A DNA stretch of 34,087 bases from Muribaculaceae bacterium (GCA_029060285.1 JAIDUH010000149.1:15695-49781), one strand, 5' to 3'. Positions 17,908 through 26,916 are shown, counted from the stretch's first letter. Translations and numbers: made by a program. Notes: a model not told the origin generated them from the letters alone.

Positions 17908-19144
17908 AGCGGCGGCGTTTGCCGAGGAGGTCGCGGATGCCGTCCATGTCGAAGCTCAGGGTGAAGCGCATGGTCTGGTCGAGGGGGGAGCTTTGGGCGG
18001 TTGCCAACATATATGAGGCGTCGAGTCGAACCACGTTGAGTGAGAATCCGGCTCCAAAACCGAAATAGCTGCGTCCACCTTTCATGGCATTCTCATAATT
18101 ATAGCCCATTCTCACGAAAAACTGATCATTGTAGGAATACTCGGCACCCAAAGAAACGTTGATTTCCTTCAATTCTTCTGAGAAACCTCCCGGCGCATCA
18201 GAGAAACTCTTGAAGATACCGGTGATGGGCGACATCGTTTCCCATTTTTGAAGAGCTTCGTCGAAGGCTGCCGCATTCTGGGCCTCATCTTTATCAGGGT
18301 CATAGTATGCGCCTCCGGAATTGATATAGTCGCTTTCCCTGGGTTTTGTCGGCACAAGAAGCTTGTTGAGGTCGAGGCCTACAGAAAGCAGGTTATAGTC
18401 GGCAAGAGGGAACGTGAAGTTGGTCCCGAGCCTGAGGTTTGTCGGGAGATAATAATAGTTGGTGCCGTGGTCGTAGCTGACCTTCGAACCAATATTGCTG
18501 ATATTGAACCCCCAGCTCCATTGGCACTCGCTTCGTCCGATCATCGGGAATGTAGTGTAGTATCCGCTCAGATCGACGGCGAAAGCAGATCCGGCAGTAT
18601 TTGTATCGCCCGAGTACGAATCTTCATAAGAAAGGTCAGAGAGAATATAGCGTAAGACGACGCCCATGCCGAATTTTTCGCTAAGCTTGCGCGAATATCC
18701 GAAGTCAAGGGCAAACTCATAAGGATTGATGGTATTCGCTCCCCCTTCATCCACAATTACTTCGCCAAGCGAGAAATAGCGCAATGATGCACTGATAGCC
18801 TGATTGTCGCTGCTTCCAAGTTTGAGATAGCCGCTTACATCAGCAAGGAAAATGTCGTTCACGATCTTGCGGAGCCATGGGGTGTAGCTTATGCCTACAC
18901 CTCCGGCAGAATATGCGAAAGCATATTTCGACGGGTTCCAGAATTGGGCATTGATGTCGGCATCAGTAGCCGCACCGAGATTGCCCATGGCGCTGCCACG
19001 GGCATCAGGAGTGATACTAAGAGTTGTCACACCGGTCTGGACAGGATTGAATTCGTTGTCCTTTATATCGTTGCCGTTTTGCGCGAAGGTATATGACGCG
19101 CATAGGGCGGCTGCAATCGTGCATAGTGTTCTTGAAGTTGTCAT
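17906..19144 (-). CDS. porV: Type IX secretion outer-membrane protein PorV
   Basis: The protein has 412 residues: a signal peptide (about 1-21, ending TFAQ) and then a FadL-like beta-barrel of the PorV/LptO family. The N-terminal block SITPDARGSAMGNLGAATDADINAQFWNPSKYAFA is typical; many amphipathic strands and a final aromatic-alternating strand (MRFTLSFDM) follow. PorV binds the C-terminal domain of type IX substrates as they leave the Sov channel and brings them to the PorU sortase for cleavage and attachment to A-LPS. porU lies just upstream on the same strand with one gene between, which supports the call over the related PorQ or other barrels. Its ATG follows the FAH-like gene by 58 bp. 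Confidence 0.92.
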   Translation of the reverse strand: MTTSRTLCTIAAALCASYTFAQNGNDIKDNEFNPVQTGVTTLSITPDARGSAMGNLGAATDADINAQFWNPSKYAFAYSAGGVGISYTPWLRKIVNDIFLADVSGYLKLGSSDNQAISASLRYFSLGEVIVDEGGANTINPYEFALDFGYSRKLSEKFGMGVVLRYILSDLSYEDSYSGDTNTAGSAFAVDLSGYYTTFPMIGRSECQWSWGFNISNIGSKVSYDHGTNYYYLPTNLRLGTNFTFPLADYNLLSVGLDLNKLLVPTKPRESDYINSGGAYYDPDKDEAQNAAAFDEALQKWETMSPITGIFKSFSDAPGGFSEELKEINVSLGAEYSYNDQFFVRMGYNYENAMKGGRSYFGFGAGFSLNVVRLDASYMLATAQSSPLDQTMRFTLSFDMDGIRDLLGKRRR

Positions 19145-19202
19145 GACTAAATAACGTTAAGACAGACTTGATTATTACACAAAAATGATGCCATGGCTGT
19201 TT

Positions 19203-19814
19203 TTATCGTATGTTGAATCCAAGGGACTCTGTTCCGTTCAGGTAAAGGCGGGCTCTTGATTCGGGCTGAACAGCCGGCCCTTGTCCGGCTAAGCCGAATA
19301 AGATGATGTCGCCCGTCTTAAGTGTATTGTCGCGGCTGAGGGCTGCTATCGTATCTTCAATGCCCGGAATCAGCATTTCATTATCCCAAGATGATTCCAT
19401 AGCTTCTTCTCCTGCCACATCAAGAGTGAGGGCGCACCCGCATCCCGACACTTCACCAAACGGCAGCTGAATGAATTTCCCCATAGCCAAACATTTGTCG
19501 TAGCTGAGGGCTTGTGTCCAAGGTAGTCCTTGCCGGCTGAGATTTTGGATAAGGTCGGCAGCCACAAAAACTACTGCCGGGGCCACCGCTTCCACATAAC
19601 GATGTGCAAACCGGTGGGCAATCCCTTTGCCAAGCCTTCCAATCTTGACGGCAAGTGCCAAGCGGGCCTCAAAGCGGGATGCAAAGTCAGGCACGAAGTA
19701 GGGATTGCCACCTTGCAAAATGCCGGATTGAGATATAAGCGTCCATATCGGACCTGTTTGAAATTCCCTTGAATCCGGAGAAATCAGGTTGTTGACTATT
19801 GCGTATATTGTCAT
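19203..19814 (-). CDS. Fumarylacetoacetate hydrolase-like protein
   Basis: This 203-residue protein resembles the C-terminal fold of the FAH family (decarboxylases, hydrolases and isomerases of 2-oxo acids). Blocks that fit are FEARLALAVKIGRLGK, FAHRYVEAV, a strand followed by AADLIQ, GLPWTQALSYDKCLAMGKFIQ, and GDIILFGLAGQG near the end. The metal-binding Glu and Asp of active members are only partly kept: the usual ExE appears as EAR and the Asp of the DVSARDLQ block is not evident. Activity is therefore doubtful. Its ATG overlaps the porU stop (ATGA), so translation is coupled to porU. Whether it has any link with secretion is unknown. Confidence 0.66.
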   Translation of the reverse strand: MTIYAIVNNLISPDSREFQTGPIWTLISQSGILQGGNPYFVPDFASRFEARLALAVKIGRLGKGIAHRFAHRYVEAVAPAVVFVAADLIQNLSRQGLPWTQALSYDKCLAMGKFIQLPFGEVSGCGCALTLDVAGEEAMESSWDNEMLIPGIEDTIAALSRDNTLKTGDIILFGLAGQGPAVQPESRARLYLNGTESLGFNIR

Positions 19815-22800
19815 TTTGCAGGGATTGCTATTTTTTTGCTATGTGAAGTGGAAAGCCCGTCTTCAGATGTGACGGTTGCCCTGAGTGTATAGATGCCTCT
19901 TGGGAGTCTGTTGCCGTTAGAGTCGTTGATATCCCATGACAGGGTGAACGAGCTGTTGCTGTTGGAATAAGCCTTGCGGTCGGTGCTCCAAAGGAGATTT
20001 CCTGAAAGGGAGAAGCATTCCAACTTGCATTGCAGCGAGCAGAGCGCTCTGTCGGTGGTGACCTTCATGTCAAGTTGATCCCTTTCCCTGCTATACAAAG
20101 AACTGATCTCAATGACATCCGGACGCATGTTGAGCCCTACCTTAAAGTCGATAGCCTCGCTGCTTGAGTTGCCAGCATTGTCCCATACTGTCAAGGTCAG
20201 ACGGTGGGAGCCTGGCTCCAATCCTGAAAGGGGATATGCGATGCTTCCTTTGGTTTCATCGAGGGGATCCGGGAAGAAGTAGTTGCTGACGTCGTCAAAT
20301 ACCTTGTCGGAATCAAGAATCAGGCTCATCTTATGTCCGATGCCGGCGTCTGACATATTGATGCCGCTTTCGTCGCTCACGACAGCCATAGCCACAGGGT
20401 TGGAATGTACAGTGCCGGTTTTATTGCCTGAAGTGACACCGAAGTTTTCTATGGCAGGACCTTCAAAGTCGTCGGTTGAGTTCTCGTCATATCCAAAGAC
20501 ATACAGCATATCGGTGGATCCGTTGGCTTCTGACTTTATTTCGGGATCATAGGCATACATGGATATGAGGGCGGGAGAGTAGTTGTTGGATATCTCAGAC
20601 GGCATAAGGATGGTAGCCGACCACTCTCCATTTGCAACCATAGTGCTTCCGGTAGCGAGCTTGCTCGACCTGTCAAGATATTCCGACACCTTTCCGGTAT
20701 CGCCCCATCCGTGAGTCTCGATGCTCTTCTCGGCATCGAAAAGAGTGTATTGTATGGGGCCGTTGAAATTAGCGGTGTTGCCCTCGTTGTCAATGATTCT
20801 TCCTGAAATCCTGACGGTGGAACGAGCTTCTATGATCGGTGCATCCGAGATGTCGGCAGCCACAGGGAAACCGTTGATGGAATCGATGGCCACTGAATGG
20901 TAGGCCACAGGCATGCGCAAGGCGGGATCGCCAAAGAGATGATACCGAAGCATGTTGTCATCAGGCTTCGCCATATTGTTTTTGCCGAATCTCAGAATGT
21001 CGCCGAGCCGTTGACCCAAGCCTACGCTGTCTTTACGGAACACTTCTCTCGAGACTGAGTTTGTGATGGATTCGTTTTTGCTGATCAAGACAGTCCTGCT
21101 GGGTGTGATGACAGCAATGGCGCCACCTGCAGGGTTGGTAAGCATGATTTCTGCCCCGCTTATGTCGACATCATCCCATTTGCCAAAGCTGCACGTGGCA
21201 GCATAAAGCACCGGAAGGTATTGATTCGACATATTGTTTATGTCGCCCCACGTCAATAGCTTTTCGTGTCCCCATTCCTTGGGGTTGGCATGACCAATAT
21301 ATGTGATAAGGGCTGTACCCTCCTTTTGCCATTTCGTGAGTACGCGTTCTTTGGCATCCGGGAATGTAAGCCCGGCACCGGTCTGCTTGCGCTCAAAAGC
21401 GTCGAGAAACACGCGATCGTAGGCATAATGAGGTCCGGCATTGCCGTTCATCATATTCTTGATTGCAGCCTTCGCTTGCTCAAGATGCTGTGCGGAATCG
21501 CCATCGTCGGCAATGACCATCACATTATTGCGCCATATCCCATAAATTGGATCAGTCATATATGACTCCAGCTTGGAGACCGCAAGGTCAGCCTCGTAGG
21601 CAGACGTGACAGGATAACGTCCCACCCCGACAAGTTGCTTCCTTGAATACATGGGGCGTTCTGCCGTTTCATCTTCGAGCATTGATATGAAGTCGTCGGT
21701 GCAGTAAGAACTTGCCTCTGTGAATCCGGTAGGAGACTGCCATATCAAGGTCCTGGGATAACCTGCCTTCACGGTTTCCGGATTCTTTCCCTTCTGATCG
21801 TAGGTGGGTCTGCCCATAAGGAGGCAATAACCGAATTTCCTGCCCTCGGGGTCGTTTTCGCTTCGGTCTACCCACATTTTCAGCAGTTTCCGGAAGGCTG
21901 AAACATCGGGATTGCCGCTTGAGAACTCATTGAAGATCTTTTCGGGGGAAAGCACATGGACTACCATGCCGTCGTGATTGCGATGAAGATCTGCGATGCG
22001 CTGAGCTGCGGCGGAGAATTCGTCGGGAGTGATAATGACCATGTCAGGAGTAGGAAGCGCATGTATGTCTTGATTTGCAACCGAGAACCTTCCCGGAACC
22101 GACGCACCTTTTACCGAAGGTTCCAAGGCTATGAATTCCCTGAATCCGGCATCTTTTATGCCTATGGTAAGCGATTTGCTGCCCGGATCATACGCACCTT
22201 TCACTTCCTTTACATCCCATGGATTTGTGACATCCCAAATGATGGTGTTTTCAGAAACCCCGCTGATGGCATATGCAGTATTCGAAGAAGGATTCACCAT
22301 GAAATGTAGTTTTGAATCCTTGAGAGCCAGTTCCCTTTCATACTCAACTTCAATCCAGTCGAGGCGAGCCATGTTGACAGACCCGACCGGGGAGAACTCA
22401 ATATCCACCTTAAGCGAATTGCCGGATACGGATGCATTATTCAGGGCGATTGTTGTCCTGTAAAATTGTTCGCTTGATGTGACGCATGCTATTTTATTGT
22501 CGTTAGCGTCGGAAATTACCTCCCCATTGGCCTTGACCGAGTATCCGCCGGCTGTCCCGGTGCCGGAGATGTTGGCGGCAAACTTGACACGGATCCTGGT
22601 ATCATCTCCAACCTTGCCGCTCAGGTCGAAATCAAACGACTGGGATTTGGTGGCCCTGAAGTCTTCTCCGAAATAATCGCGGCCTGAATTGGCACATTGA
22701 AGGAGATCCCGCTCGTGTACGAGCTGGCAAGTGAAAGTCTCTTCCAACGGCATATCATCGGCATCAGAGAGGTCGATGGATCCTGTTTCGGAAGAAGGCT

Positions 22801-23251
22801 TCACATTGCTCAGGAAATAAAATGAGGATTCGCCATAAGGATTTATGGTGTGGTCGTATTTCATTTTTGATCCGGATACTTTTGGGGAAATGATACCGGT
22901 GGCATAGAAAGTAATGGATCCATCGCTGCCGCGCACTACAGGCACAGGGGGGAGATCGTCGGGATGATCTGGGGTCAGCGCCTCCGATATCATGCGTCCT
23001 CCATATCCATAGACGTAGACGGAATTCGGATCGCTGAATCCAAAATTATTCAGATTCTGCTTTGTCAGCGTCTGCAATCCGGGAGTAGAAATGTCAATCT
23101 TCACCCATTTGCCACTTGAAAGCACTGATGATGATGCATATTTGGCAGGGTCGGCTGCCATTATGCCAAATGCTGATATGATCGACAATGCCAAAGACAG
23201 GACTATCTTGGCAGATTGATTTGATAAATATGTGGAATTATTTCGTTTCAC
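19811..23251 (-). CDS. porU: Type IX secretion C25-type sortase PorU
   Basis: The protein has 1146 residues, with a signal peptide to about residue 34 (ending IMAA). It belongs to the gingipain-like cysteine proteases (C25); the probable catalytic pair is His654 (YIGHANPKEWGHE) and Cys687 (AATCSFGKWDD), a spacing that fits PorU. The middle of the protein has the typical NPSSNTAYAISGV and TPDEFSAAAQRIADLH blocks; the end has Ig-like strands and a FlgD-like WDINDSNGNRLPRGIYTLRA segment. PorU removes the C-terminal signal from type IX cargo at the cell surface and links the product to A-LPS. The start is a GTG; the next in-frame ATG would remove most of the signal peptide. Its TGA overlaps the ATG of the FAH-like gene, and it lies 24 bp after the GH25 gene. 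Confidence 0.94.
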   Translation of the reverse strand: MKRNNSTYLSNQSAKIVLSLALSIISAFGIMAADPAKYASSSVLSSGKWVKIDISTPGLQTLTKQNLNNFGFSDPNSVYVYGYGGRMISEALTPDHPDDLPPVPVVRGSDGSITFYATGIISPKVSGSKMKYDHTINPYGESSFYFLSNVKPSSETGSIDLSDADDMPLEETFTCQLVHERDLLQCANSGRDYFGEDFRATKSQSFDFDLSGKVGDDTRIRVKFAANISGTGTAGGYSVKANGEVISDANDNKIACVTSSEQFYRTTIALNNASVSGNSLKVDIEFSPVGSVNMARLDWIEVEYERELALKDSKLHFMVNPSSNTAYAISGVSENTIIWDVTNPWDVKEVKGAYDPGSKSLTIGIKDAGFREFIALEPSVKGASVPGRFSVANQDIHALPTPDMVIITPDEFSAAAQRIADLHRNHDGMVVHVLSPEKIFNEFSSGNPDVSAFRKLLKMWVDRSENDPEGRKFGYCLLMGRPTYDQKGKNPETVKAGYPRTLIWQSPTGFTEASSYCTDDFISMLEDETAERPMYSRKQLVGVGRYPVTSAYEADLAVSKLESYMTDPIYGIWRNNVMVIADDGDSAQHLEQAKAAIKNMMNGNAGPHYAYDRVFLDAFERKQTGAGLTFPDAKERVLTKWQKEGTALITYIGHANPKEWGHEKLLTWGDINNMSNQYLPVLYAATCSFGKWDDVDISGAEIMLTNPAGGAIAVITPSRTVLISKNESITNSVSREVFRKDSVGLGQRLGDILRFGKNNMAKPDDNMLRYHLFGDPALRMPVAYHSVAIDSINGFPVAADISDAPIIEARSTVRISGRIIDNEGNTANFNGPIQYTLFDAEKSIETHGWGDTGKVSEYLDRSSKLATGSTMVANGEWSATILMPSEISNNYSPALISMYAYDPEIKSEANGSTDMLYVFGYDENSTDDFEGPAIENFGVTSGNKTGTVHSNPVAMAVVSDESGINMSDAGIGHKMSLILDSDKVFDDVSNYFFPDPLDETKGSIAYPLSGLEPGSHRLTLTVWDNAGNSSSEAIDFKVGLNMRPDVIEISSLYSRERDQLDMKVTTDRALCSLQCKLECFSLSGNLLWSTDRKAYSNSNSSFTLSWDINDSNGNRLPRGIYTLRATVTSEDGLSTSHSKKIAIPAK

Positions 23252-23275
23252 GATCGTAATAATATATAATTTCTA

Positions 23276-24046
23276 TTAATTAACGTATTTAGTGCCCTTA
23301 TATTGTTGCTTTGAGATAAAGTCGGTCCATTCTTCACGAGATCCGCCGAAAACGTTAAGATCCACTTTCCCGTTTACCCCTTTTACGCTTCCGCTGTGAT
23401 GATATTGCCAGAAATTCCATGGCTCCGCAATGGGATTGGTCGTGAAAGCGCATATCCAGAGTGAATTGCCCGGGAAAGAGTCGGCAAGATATTCATAATA
23501 GTCTGCCTTATTGCAATATAGAGTGGGAGCGAGCCCACGCAAATTAAGATAATCTACCATCCCAGCTATGCGGTCTTTGATCAAGTCAGTAGTGATTCCT
23601 TTCGGATTTCCTGAAGACTCCACGTCGATGGCAACCCCCAATTCAAGTTCGCGGTCGCCGATGGTCTCAAGAAAGTTGATGGCTTGCTCCACACCGTCTT
23701 TGTCAAACCTGAAGAAATGATAAGCACCACGTTTAAGACCGGCTTTGCCGGCTTCATCATAGTTTCCGGCAAATCTGCGATCATGGAAAGTGACACCCTC
23801 CGTAGCCTTTATCCAGACAAATTCCATACCATCTTTCACGGCAGATTTGAAATTGATCTTTCCGTTATGTGCGGAGATGTCGAAACCGGCAACGGGGTAT
23901 CGTTCCCTGTCGACATAAGGAGGAGACGTGCGGAAGTTGATCCAAGCCGCGTATGCCGCCCACACCAAAAGAGCCGCTGCCAAGAGGAAGCAGAGGAAAA
24001 TAAAGATGTCACTCTTTCGGGTGTTGATGTCGGCCAGTATCTTCAT
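23276..24046 (-). CDS. Membrane-anchored GH25 lysozyme (muramidase)
   Basis: With the start at 24046 the protein has 256 residues: one N-terminal membrane helix (about 14-36) and a GH25 domain to the end. Active-site features are FDISAHNG (Asp56), IKATEGVTFHDRRF, the DxE pair in AIDVESSG (Asp141, Glu143) and the closing WQYHHSG..GVNGKVDLNVF. GH25 enzymes cut the MurNAc-GlcNAc bond of peptidoglycan; the anchor would place the domain in the periplasm. An ATG at 24085 is possible but lies inside the promoter -33 box. The promoter at 24055-24086 makes this the first gene of the run through porU and porV. It may help large envelope assemblies pass the cell wall (inference). Confidence 0.92.
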   Translation of the reverse strand: MKILADINTRKSDIFIFLCFLLAAALLVWAAYAAWINFRTSPPYVDRERYPVAGFDISAHNGKINFKSAVKDGMEFVWIKATEGVTFHDRRFAGNYDEAGKAGLKRGAYHFFRFDKDGVEQAINFLETIGDRELELGVAIDVESSGNPKGITTDLIKDRIAGMVDYLNLRGLAPTLYCNKADYYEYLADSFPGNSLWICAFTTNPIAEPWNFWQYHHSGSVKGVNGKVDLNVFGGSREEWTDFISKQQYKGTKYVN

Positions 24047-24054
24047 TATCTCTA

Positions 24055-24086
24055 CAAAATTAATAAGAATTGAGCATCTGACCAAA
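24055..24086 (-). promoter_or_regulatory. Promoter of the GH25-porU run
   Basis: On the minus strand TTTG (24083-24086) is followed after 20 nt by TAATTTTG (24055-24062). The ATG at 24046 lies only 8 nt after the -7 box, so the mRNA would have a leader of a few nucleotides at most. Confidence 0.78.
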
Positions 24087-24126
24087 CGGAGAAGTATAAA
24101 AAAACAATAAATTCCAAAATTTTTAT

Positions 24127-24134
24127 TAATTTTG
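24127..24134 (+). promoter_or_regulatory. -7 element of the cvpA-suf transcript
   Basis: TAATTTTG fits TAnnTTTG. No clear -33 TTTG is found at the right distance. The ATG at 24144 is 9 nt downstream, so a near-leaderless mRNA is likely, mirroring the divergent promoter next to it. Confidence 0.6.
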
Positions 24135-24143
24135 CATCTTGAA

Positions 24144-24695
24144 ATGGGAGAAGCTATATATCATATATTAGTAATAGCGGTAGCGCTTGTAGGAATCTTG
24201 AGAGGGTTCAATGCAGGATTGATGCGTCAGGTGTCGGGTGTGCTTGGCTTTGTGTTTGGCATAGTCGCTGCCCGGGCGCTGGGTCCTGACTTTTCATCGT
24301 GGCTTGCAGGGTGGCTTCCGCAGGTGTATCATCCGGTAGCCAAGACATTTTTTATCTCAATATTAGGCTACGGCATCATTTGGGGGCTTTGCATGCTGCT
24401 CTTTTCAATATTTACGGGCATACTTAATTTCATTTTGGGGATGATTCCCGTAGGAATCATGAACTCTATTGCCGGAGCGGCGTTTTGTCTATTGAAATAC
24501 TTGATGTTTCTTTCCATACTTTTTGACCTGGCTCTATGCCGACCCTTTGACTCTCCCCTGATGCATTGTGCCCGTCATGACGACGGGAATCTTGTAGACG
24601 GAGTGATCAGGCTTGCGCCGGAGCTGTTGGGCACCATGTCGGCAGAAGAATACATCCATCTGGTGCAGCTATGGGAAGCAAGGAGCATCAGTTAA
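24144..24695 (+). CDS. CvpA-like integral membrane protein
   Basis: The 183-residue protein has about four membrane helices (roughly 5-22, 28-47, 63-90 and 96-130). The first part, ILVIAVALVGILRGFNAGLMRQVSGVLGFVFG, matches the CvpA (colicin V production) family pattern of a polar pair followed by G-x3-G and a Gln in the second helix. The cytosolic tail (LAPELLGTMSAEEY...) carries no known motif. CvpA-like proteins are linked to envelope homeostasis, but the biochemical role is not established. I chose the ATG at 24144 rather than an upstream TTG at 24132, which overlaps the -7 box. It is the first gene before sufC, separated by a heptad-repeat spacer of 51 bp. Confidence 0.75.
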   Translation: MGEAIYHILVIAVALVGILRGFNAGLMRQVSGVLGFVFGIVAARALGPDFSSWLAGWLPQVYHPVAKTFFISILGYGIIWGLCMLLFSIFTGILNFILGMIPVGIMNSIAGAAFCLLKYLMFLSILFDLALCRPFDSPLMHCARHDDGNLVDGVIRLAPELLGTMSAEEYIHLVQLWEARSIS

Positions 24696-24735
24696 TTTTG
24701 AATTTAGAATTATGCATTGAGAATCATGCATTAAA
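24694..24735 (+). repeat. Heptad spacer between cvpA and sufC (6 units)
   Basis: AATTTTG, AATTTAG, AATTATG, CATTGAG, AATCATG and CATTAAA follow one another from the second base of the cvpA stop codon. The opening TAATTTTGAATT is identical to the opening of the porV-ispF spacer on the other strand and fits the -7 promoter pattern. Confidence 0.75.
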
Positions 24736-24746
24736 AAAATAAAGAT

Positions 24747-25523
24747 ATGCTTTTAGTCAAAGACCTTCATGCAGAAATAGACGGAAAGGAGATACTCCGT
24801 GGTGTCAATCTTGAAGTAAAACCGGGCGAAGTGCATGCCATAATGGGACCGAACGGTTCCGGAAAGTCGACGCTTTCTATGGTATTGGCTGGAAACCCTG
24901 CTTACACAGTGACTTCCGGCGAAGTGACATTCAGAGGGAAGAATCTTCTTGACATGACACCGGACGTGAGGAGCCATGAAGGATTGTTTCTTGGATTTCA
25001 GTATCCGGTGGAAATACCGGGCGTGTCAATGGTCAATTTCATGCGTGCGGCAGTGAACGCCAAGAGAAAATATTTAGGAGAGGCTCCCATGGGAGCCACG
25101 GAATTCCTTAAGCTGATGAGAGAGAAGCGTGCGATAGTGGAACTCGACAATAAACTCGCCTCACGCAGTGTCAATGAAGGTTTCTCGGGTGGCGAGAAAA
25201 AGCGCAACGAGATATTCCAGATGGCAGTGCTCGAACCAAAACTTTCAATACTCGACGAGACGGATTCCGGACTTGACGTGGATGCCCTCCGCATTGTGGC
25301 TGAGGGAGTCAACAAGCTCCGTACACCGGAAAATTCAGCAATCGTCATCACTCACTATCAGCGTCTGCTTGACTATATCAAGCCCGACGTGATACACGTG
25401 CTGTATAAAGGGCGCATTGTCTATACAGGGGGTCCGGAACTTGCCCTTGTAATTGAGGAGAAAGGTTACGACTGGATAAAGTCAGAGGTAGACGGCAGGG
25501 ATGCAATAAAAGGGGAGGCATAA
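24747..25523 (+). CDS. sufC: Fe-S cluster assembly ATPase SufC
   Basis: SufC is the ABC-type ATPase of the SufBCD scaffold that builds Fe-S clusters in the cytosol. The 258 residues include Walker A GPNGSGKS (about 34-41), the SufC-specific region GLFLGFQYPVEIPGV, the signature FSGGEKKRNEIFQ and Walker B LSILDETDSGLDVDALR, with the His of the switch in ITHYQRLLDYI. Length and motifs are standard for the family. sufD follows after 3 bp and sufS after that. sufB, which is usually next to sufC in Bacteroidales, is not between cvpA and sufC nor anywhere else in this window. Confidence 0.97.
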   Translation: MLLVKDLHAEIDGKEILRGVNLEVKPGEVHAIMGPNGSGKSTLSMVLAGNPAYTVTSGEVTFRGKNLLDMTPDVRSHEGLFLGFQYPVEIPGVSMVNFMRAAVNAKRKYLGEAPMGATEFLKLMREKRAIVELDNKLASRSVNEGFSGGEKKRNEIFQMAVLEPKLSILDETDSGLDVDALRIVAEGVNKLRTPENSAIVITHYQRLLDYIKPDVIHVLYKGRIVYTGGPELALVIEEKGYDWIKSEVDGRDAIKGEA

Positions 25524-25526
25524 GAT

Positions 25527-26876
25527 ATGGGTGCTATAGACCAATACATCGATCTTTGGAAAGAGCATCGCAATCTTTTGGATTCCAATGCGCCTGAGGC
25601 CTTGAACAAGCTTCGCGATGCAGCTGCAGAATCCCTTAAAGAGCACGGTCTTCCTGCTTCCAAGGACGAAAACTACCGCTATACCGACATGGAGAAGATC
25701 CTTTCTCATGATTACGGTGTCAATATAGGGCGTGTCAAGATAAGCGTGAATCCGGCAGAGACTTTCAGATGTGATGTGCCCATGCTGACCACATCATTGT
25801 TTCTGGTGGTCAATGATGCATTTGCAGAAACTGCAGGATGCAGGGATGTCTTGCCGGACGGTGTTGAAGTAATGTCGTTGGCTGCCTATGCGCGCATAAA
25901 TCCTGAGTTCATTGAGAAGCATTATGGAGAGCTTGCGGATATTGATAATCCTATTGTGGCACTCAATACCCTGCTATGTCAGGATGGTGTCGTAATCAGG
26001 GTTCGGAAAGGTGTGAAGGTGGAACCTACGATTCAGATTGTCAATATCTTCCAGAACACAGCGCCTCTTATGGCAGCCCGCAGGGTGCTGATCGTCATGG
26101 AGGAAGACTCGGAAGCAAGAGTTCTCTTTTGCGATCATACACAGACGGCTGATGTGGCGTTCTGCTCCGTGCAGGTGGTAGAAGCCTTTGCAGGAAAGGG
26201 AAGTAGGCTTGATTACTATGATCTTGAAGAAAGCAGTCAGATTACGTCAAGACTCTCCTCCCTTTGGCTAAGGCAAGAGGAGGGTTCCGAGGTGCTGTTG
26301 GATTCCATGACGCTTTATAACGGAATCACCCGCAATGAATTCTTCACCAAGTTTTGCGGACGGCATGCTCGGTTGCGTATGCTTGGGATGGGAATAGAAG
26401 ATGAGTCGAGAAGGCTTGACACATATTCAAGGATCGCCCATGACGTGCCGGAATGCAACACTGATGAGTTGTTTAAATATGTAGTGGATGGAGATGCAAT
26501 GGGTGCTTTTGCGGGGTTGATCTATGTGGCTGAAGGGGCTTCAAAGACAGAGGCATATCAGTCAAACCGCAATCTTGTAGGCTCTGACACAGCCGTGATG
26601 CACTCTAAGCCGCAGCTTGAAATATATAATGACGACGTGAAGTGTTCACACGGCACGGCTATCGGCCAGCTTGACGAGAAACAGCTTTTCTACATGATGA
26701 CTCGTGGAATATCGGAAGATCAGGCACGCCTGATGCTGAAGCAGGCATTCATGTCGGATGTCATCGACGGCATTTCCCTGCCTCCGCTTCGCGACCGACT
26801 GAAGCTGATGGTAGAGCGTCGTTTTGCCGGGGAGAAGAGTGCCTGCTCGTCGTGCCCGGTAGGATGCAACAGTTAA
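25527..26876 (+). CDS. sufD: Fe-S cluster assembly protein SufD
   Basis: The 449-residue protein is a SufB/SufD-family beta-helix protein; the N-terminal helical part (GLPASKDENYRYTDMEKIL) and the region from about residue 350 (QSNRNLVGSDTAVMHSKPQLEI, YNDDVKCSHGTAIGQLDE, TRGISEDQARLML) identify it as SufD rather than SufB. With SufB and SufC it forms the scaffold that receives sulfur from SufS and iron. An unusual feature is the Cys-rich C-terminus, CSSCPVGCNS, with three Cys in the last ten residues, similar to what some Bacteroidota SufD have. Translation follows sufC after 3 bp. SufD is homologous to SufB, but SufB's usual length (~480) and typical Cys block are not seen. Confidence 0.93.
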   Translation: MGAIDQYIDLWKEHRNLLDSNAPEALNKLRDAAAESLKEHGLPASKDENYRYTDMEKILSHDYGVNIGRVKISVNPAETFRCDVPMLTTSLFLVVNDAFAETAGCRDVLPDGVEVMSLAAYARINPEFIEKHYGELADIDNPIVALNTLLCQDGVVIRVRKGVKVEPTIQIVNIFQNTAPLMAARRVLIVMEEDSEARVLFCDHTQTADVAFCSVQVVEAFAGKGSRLDYYDLEESSQITSRLSSLWLRQEEGSEVLLDSMTLYNGITRNEFFTKFCGRHARLRMLGMGIEDESRRLDTYSRIAHDVPECNTDELFKYVVDGDAMGAFAGLIYVAEGASKTEAYQSNRNLVGSDTAVMHSKPQLEIYNDDVKCSHGTAIGQLDEKQLFYMMTRGISEDQARLMLKQAFMSDVIDGISLPPLRDRLKLMVERRFAGEKSACSSCPVGCNS

Positions 26877-26916
26877 CTGTAATCTGCAAATTATTAACGA
26901 TAAATTATAAACGATT
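26875..26916 (+). repeat. Heptad spacer between sufD and sufS (6 units)
   Basis: AACTGTA, ATCTGCA, AATTATT, AACGATA, AATTATA and AACGATT follow in register from the last two bases of the sufD stop codon (TAA). The sufS ATG is at 26926. Confidence 0.65.

Noticed and set aside
24047..24085. Start of the GH25 gene at 24085
   Set aside because: The extra codons cover the -33 and -7 boxes of the likely promoter; the ATG at 24046 fits the membrane anchor.
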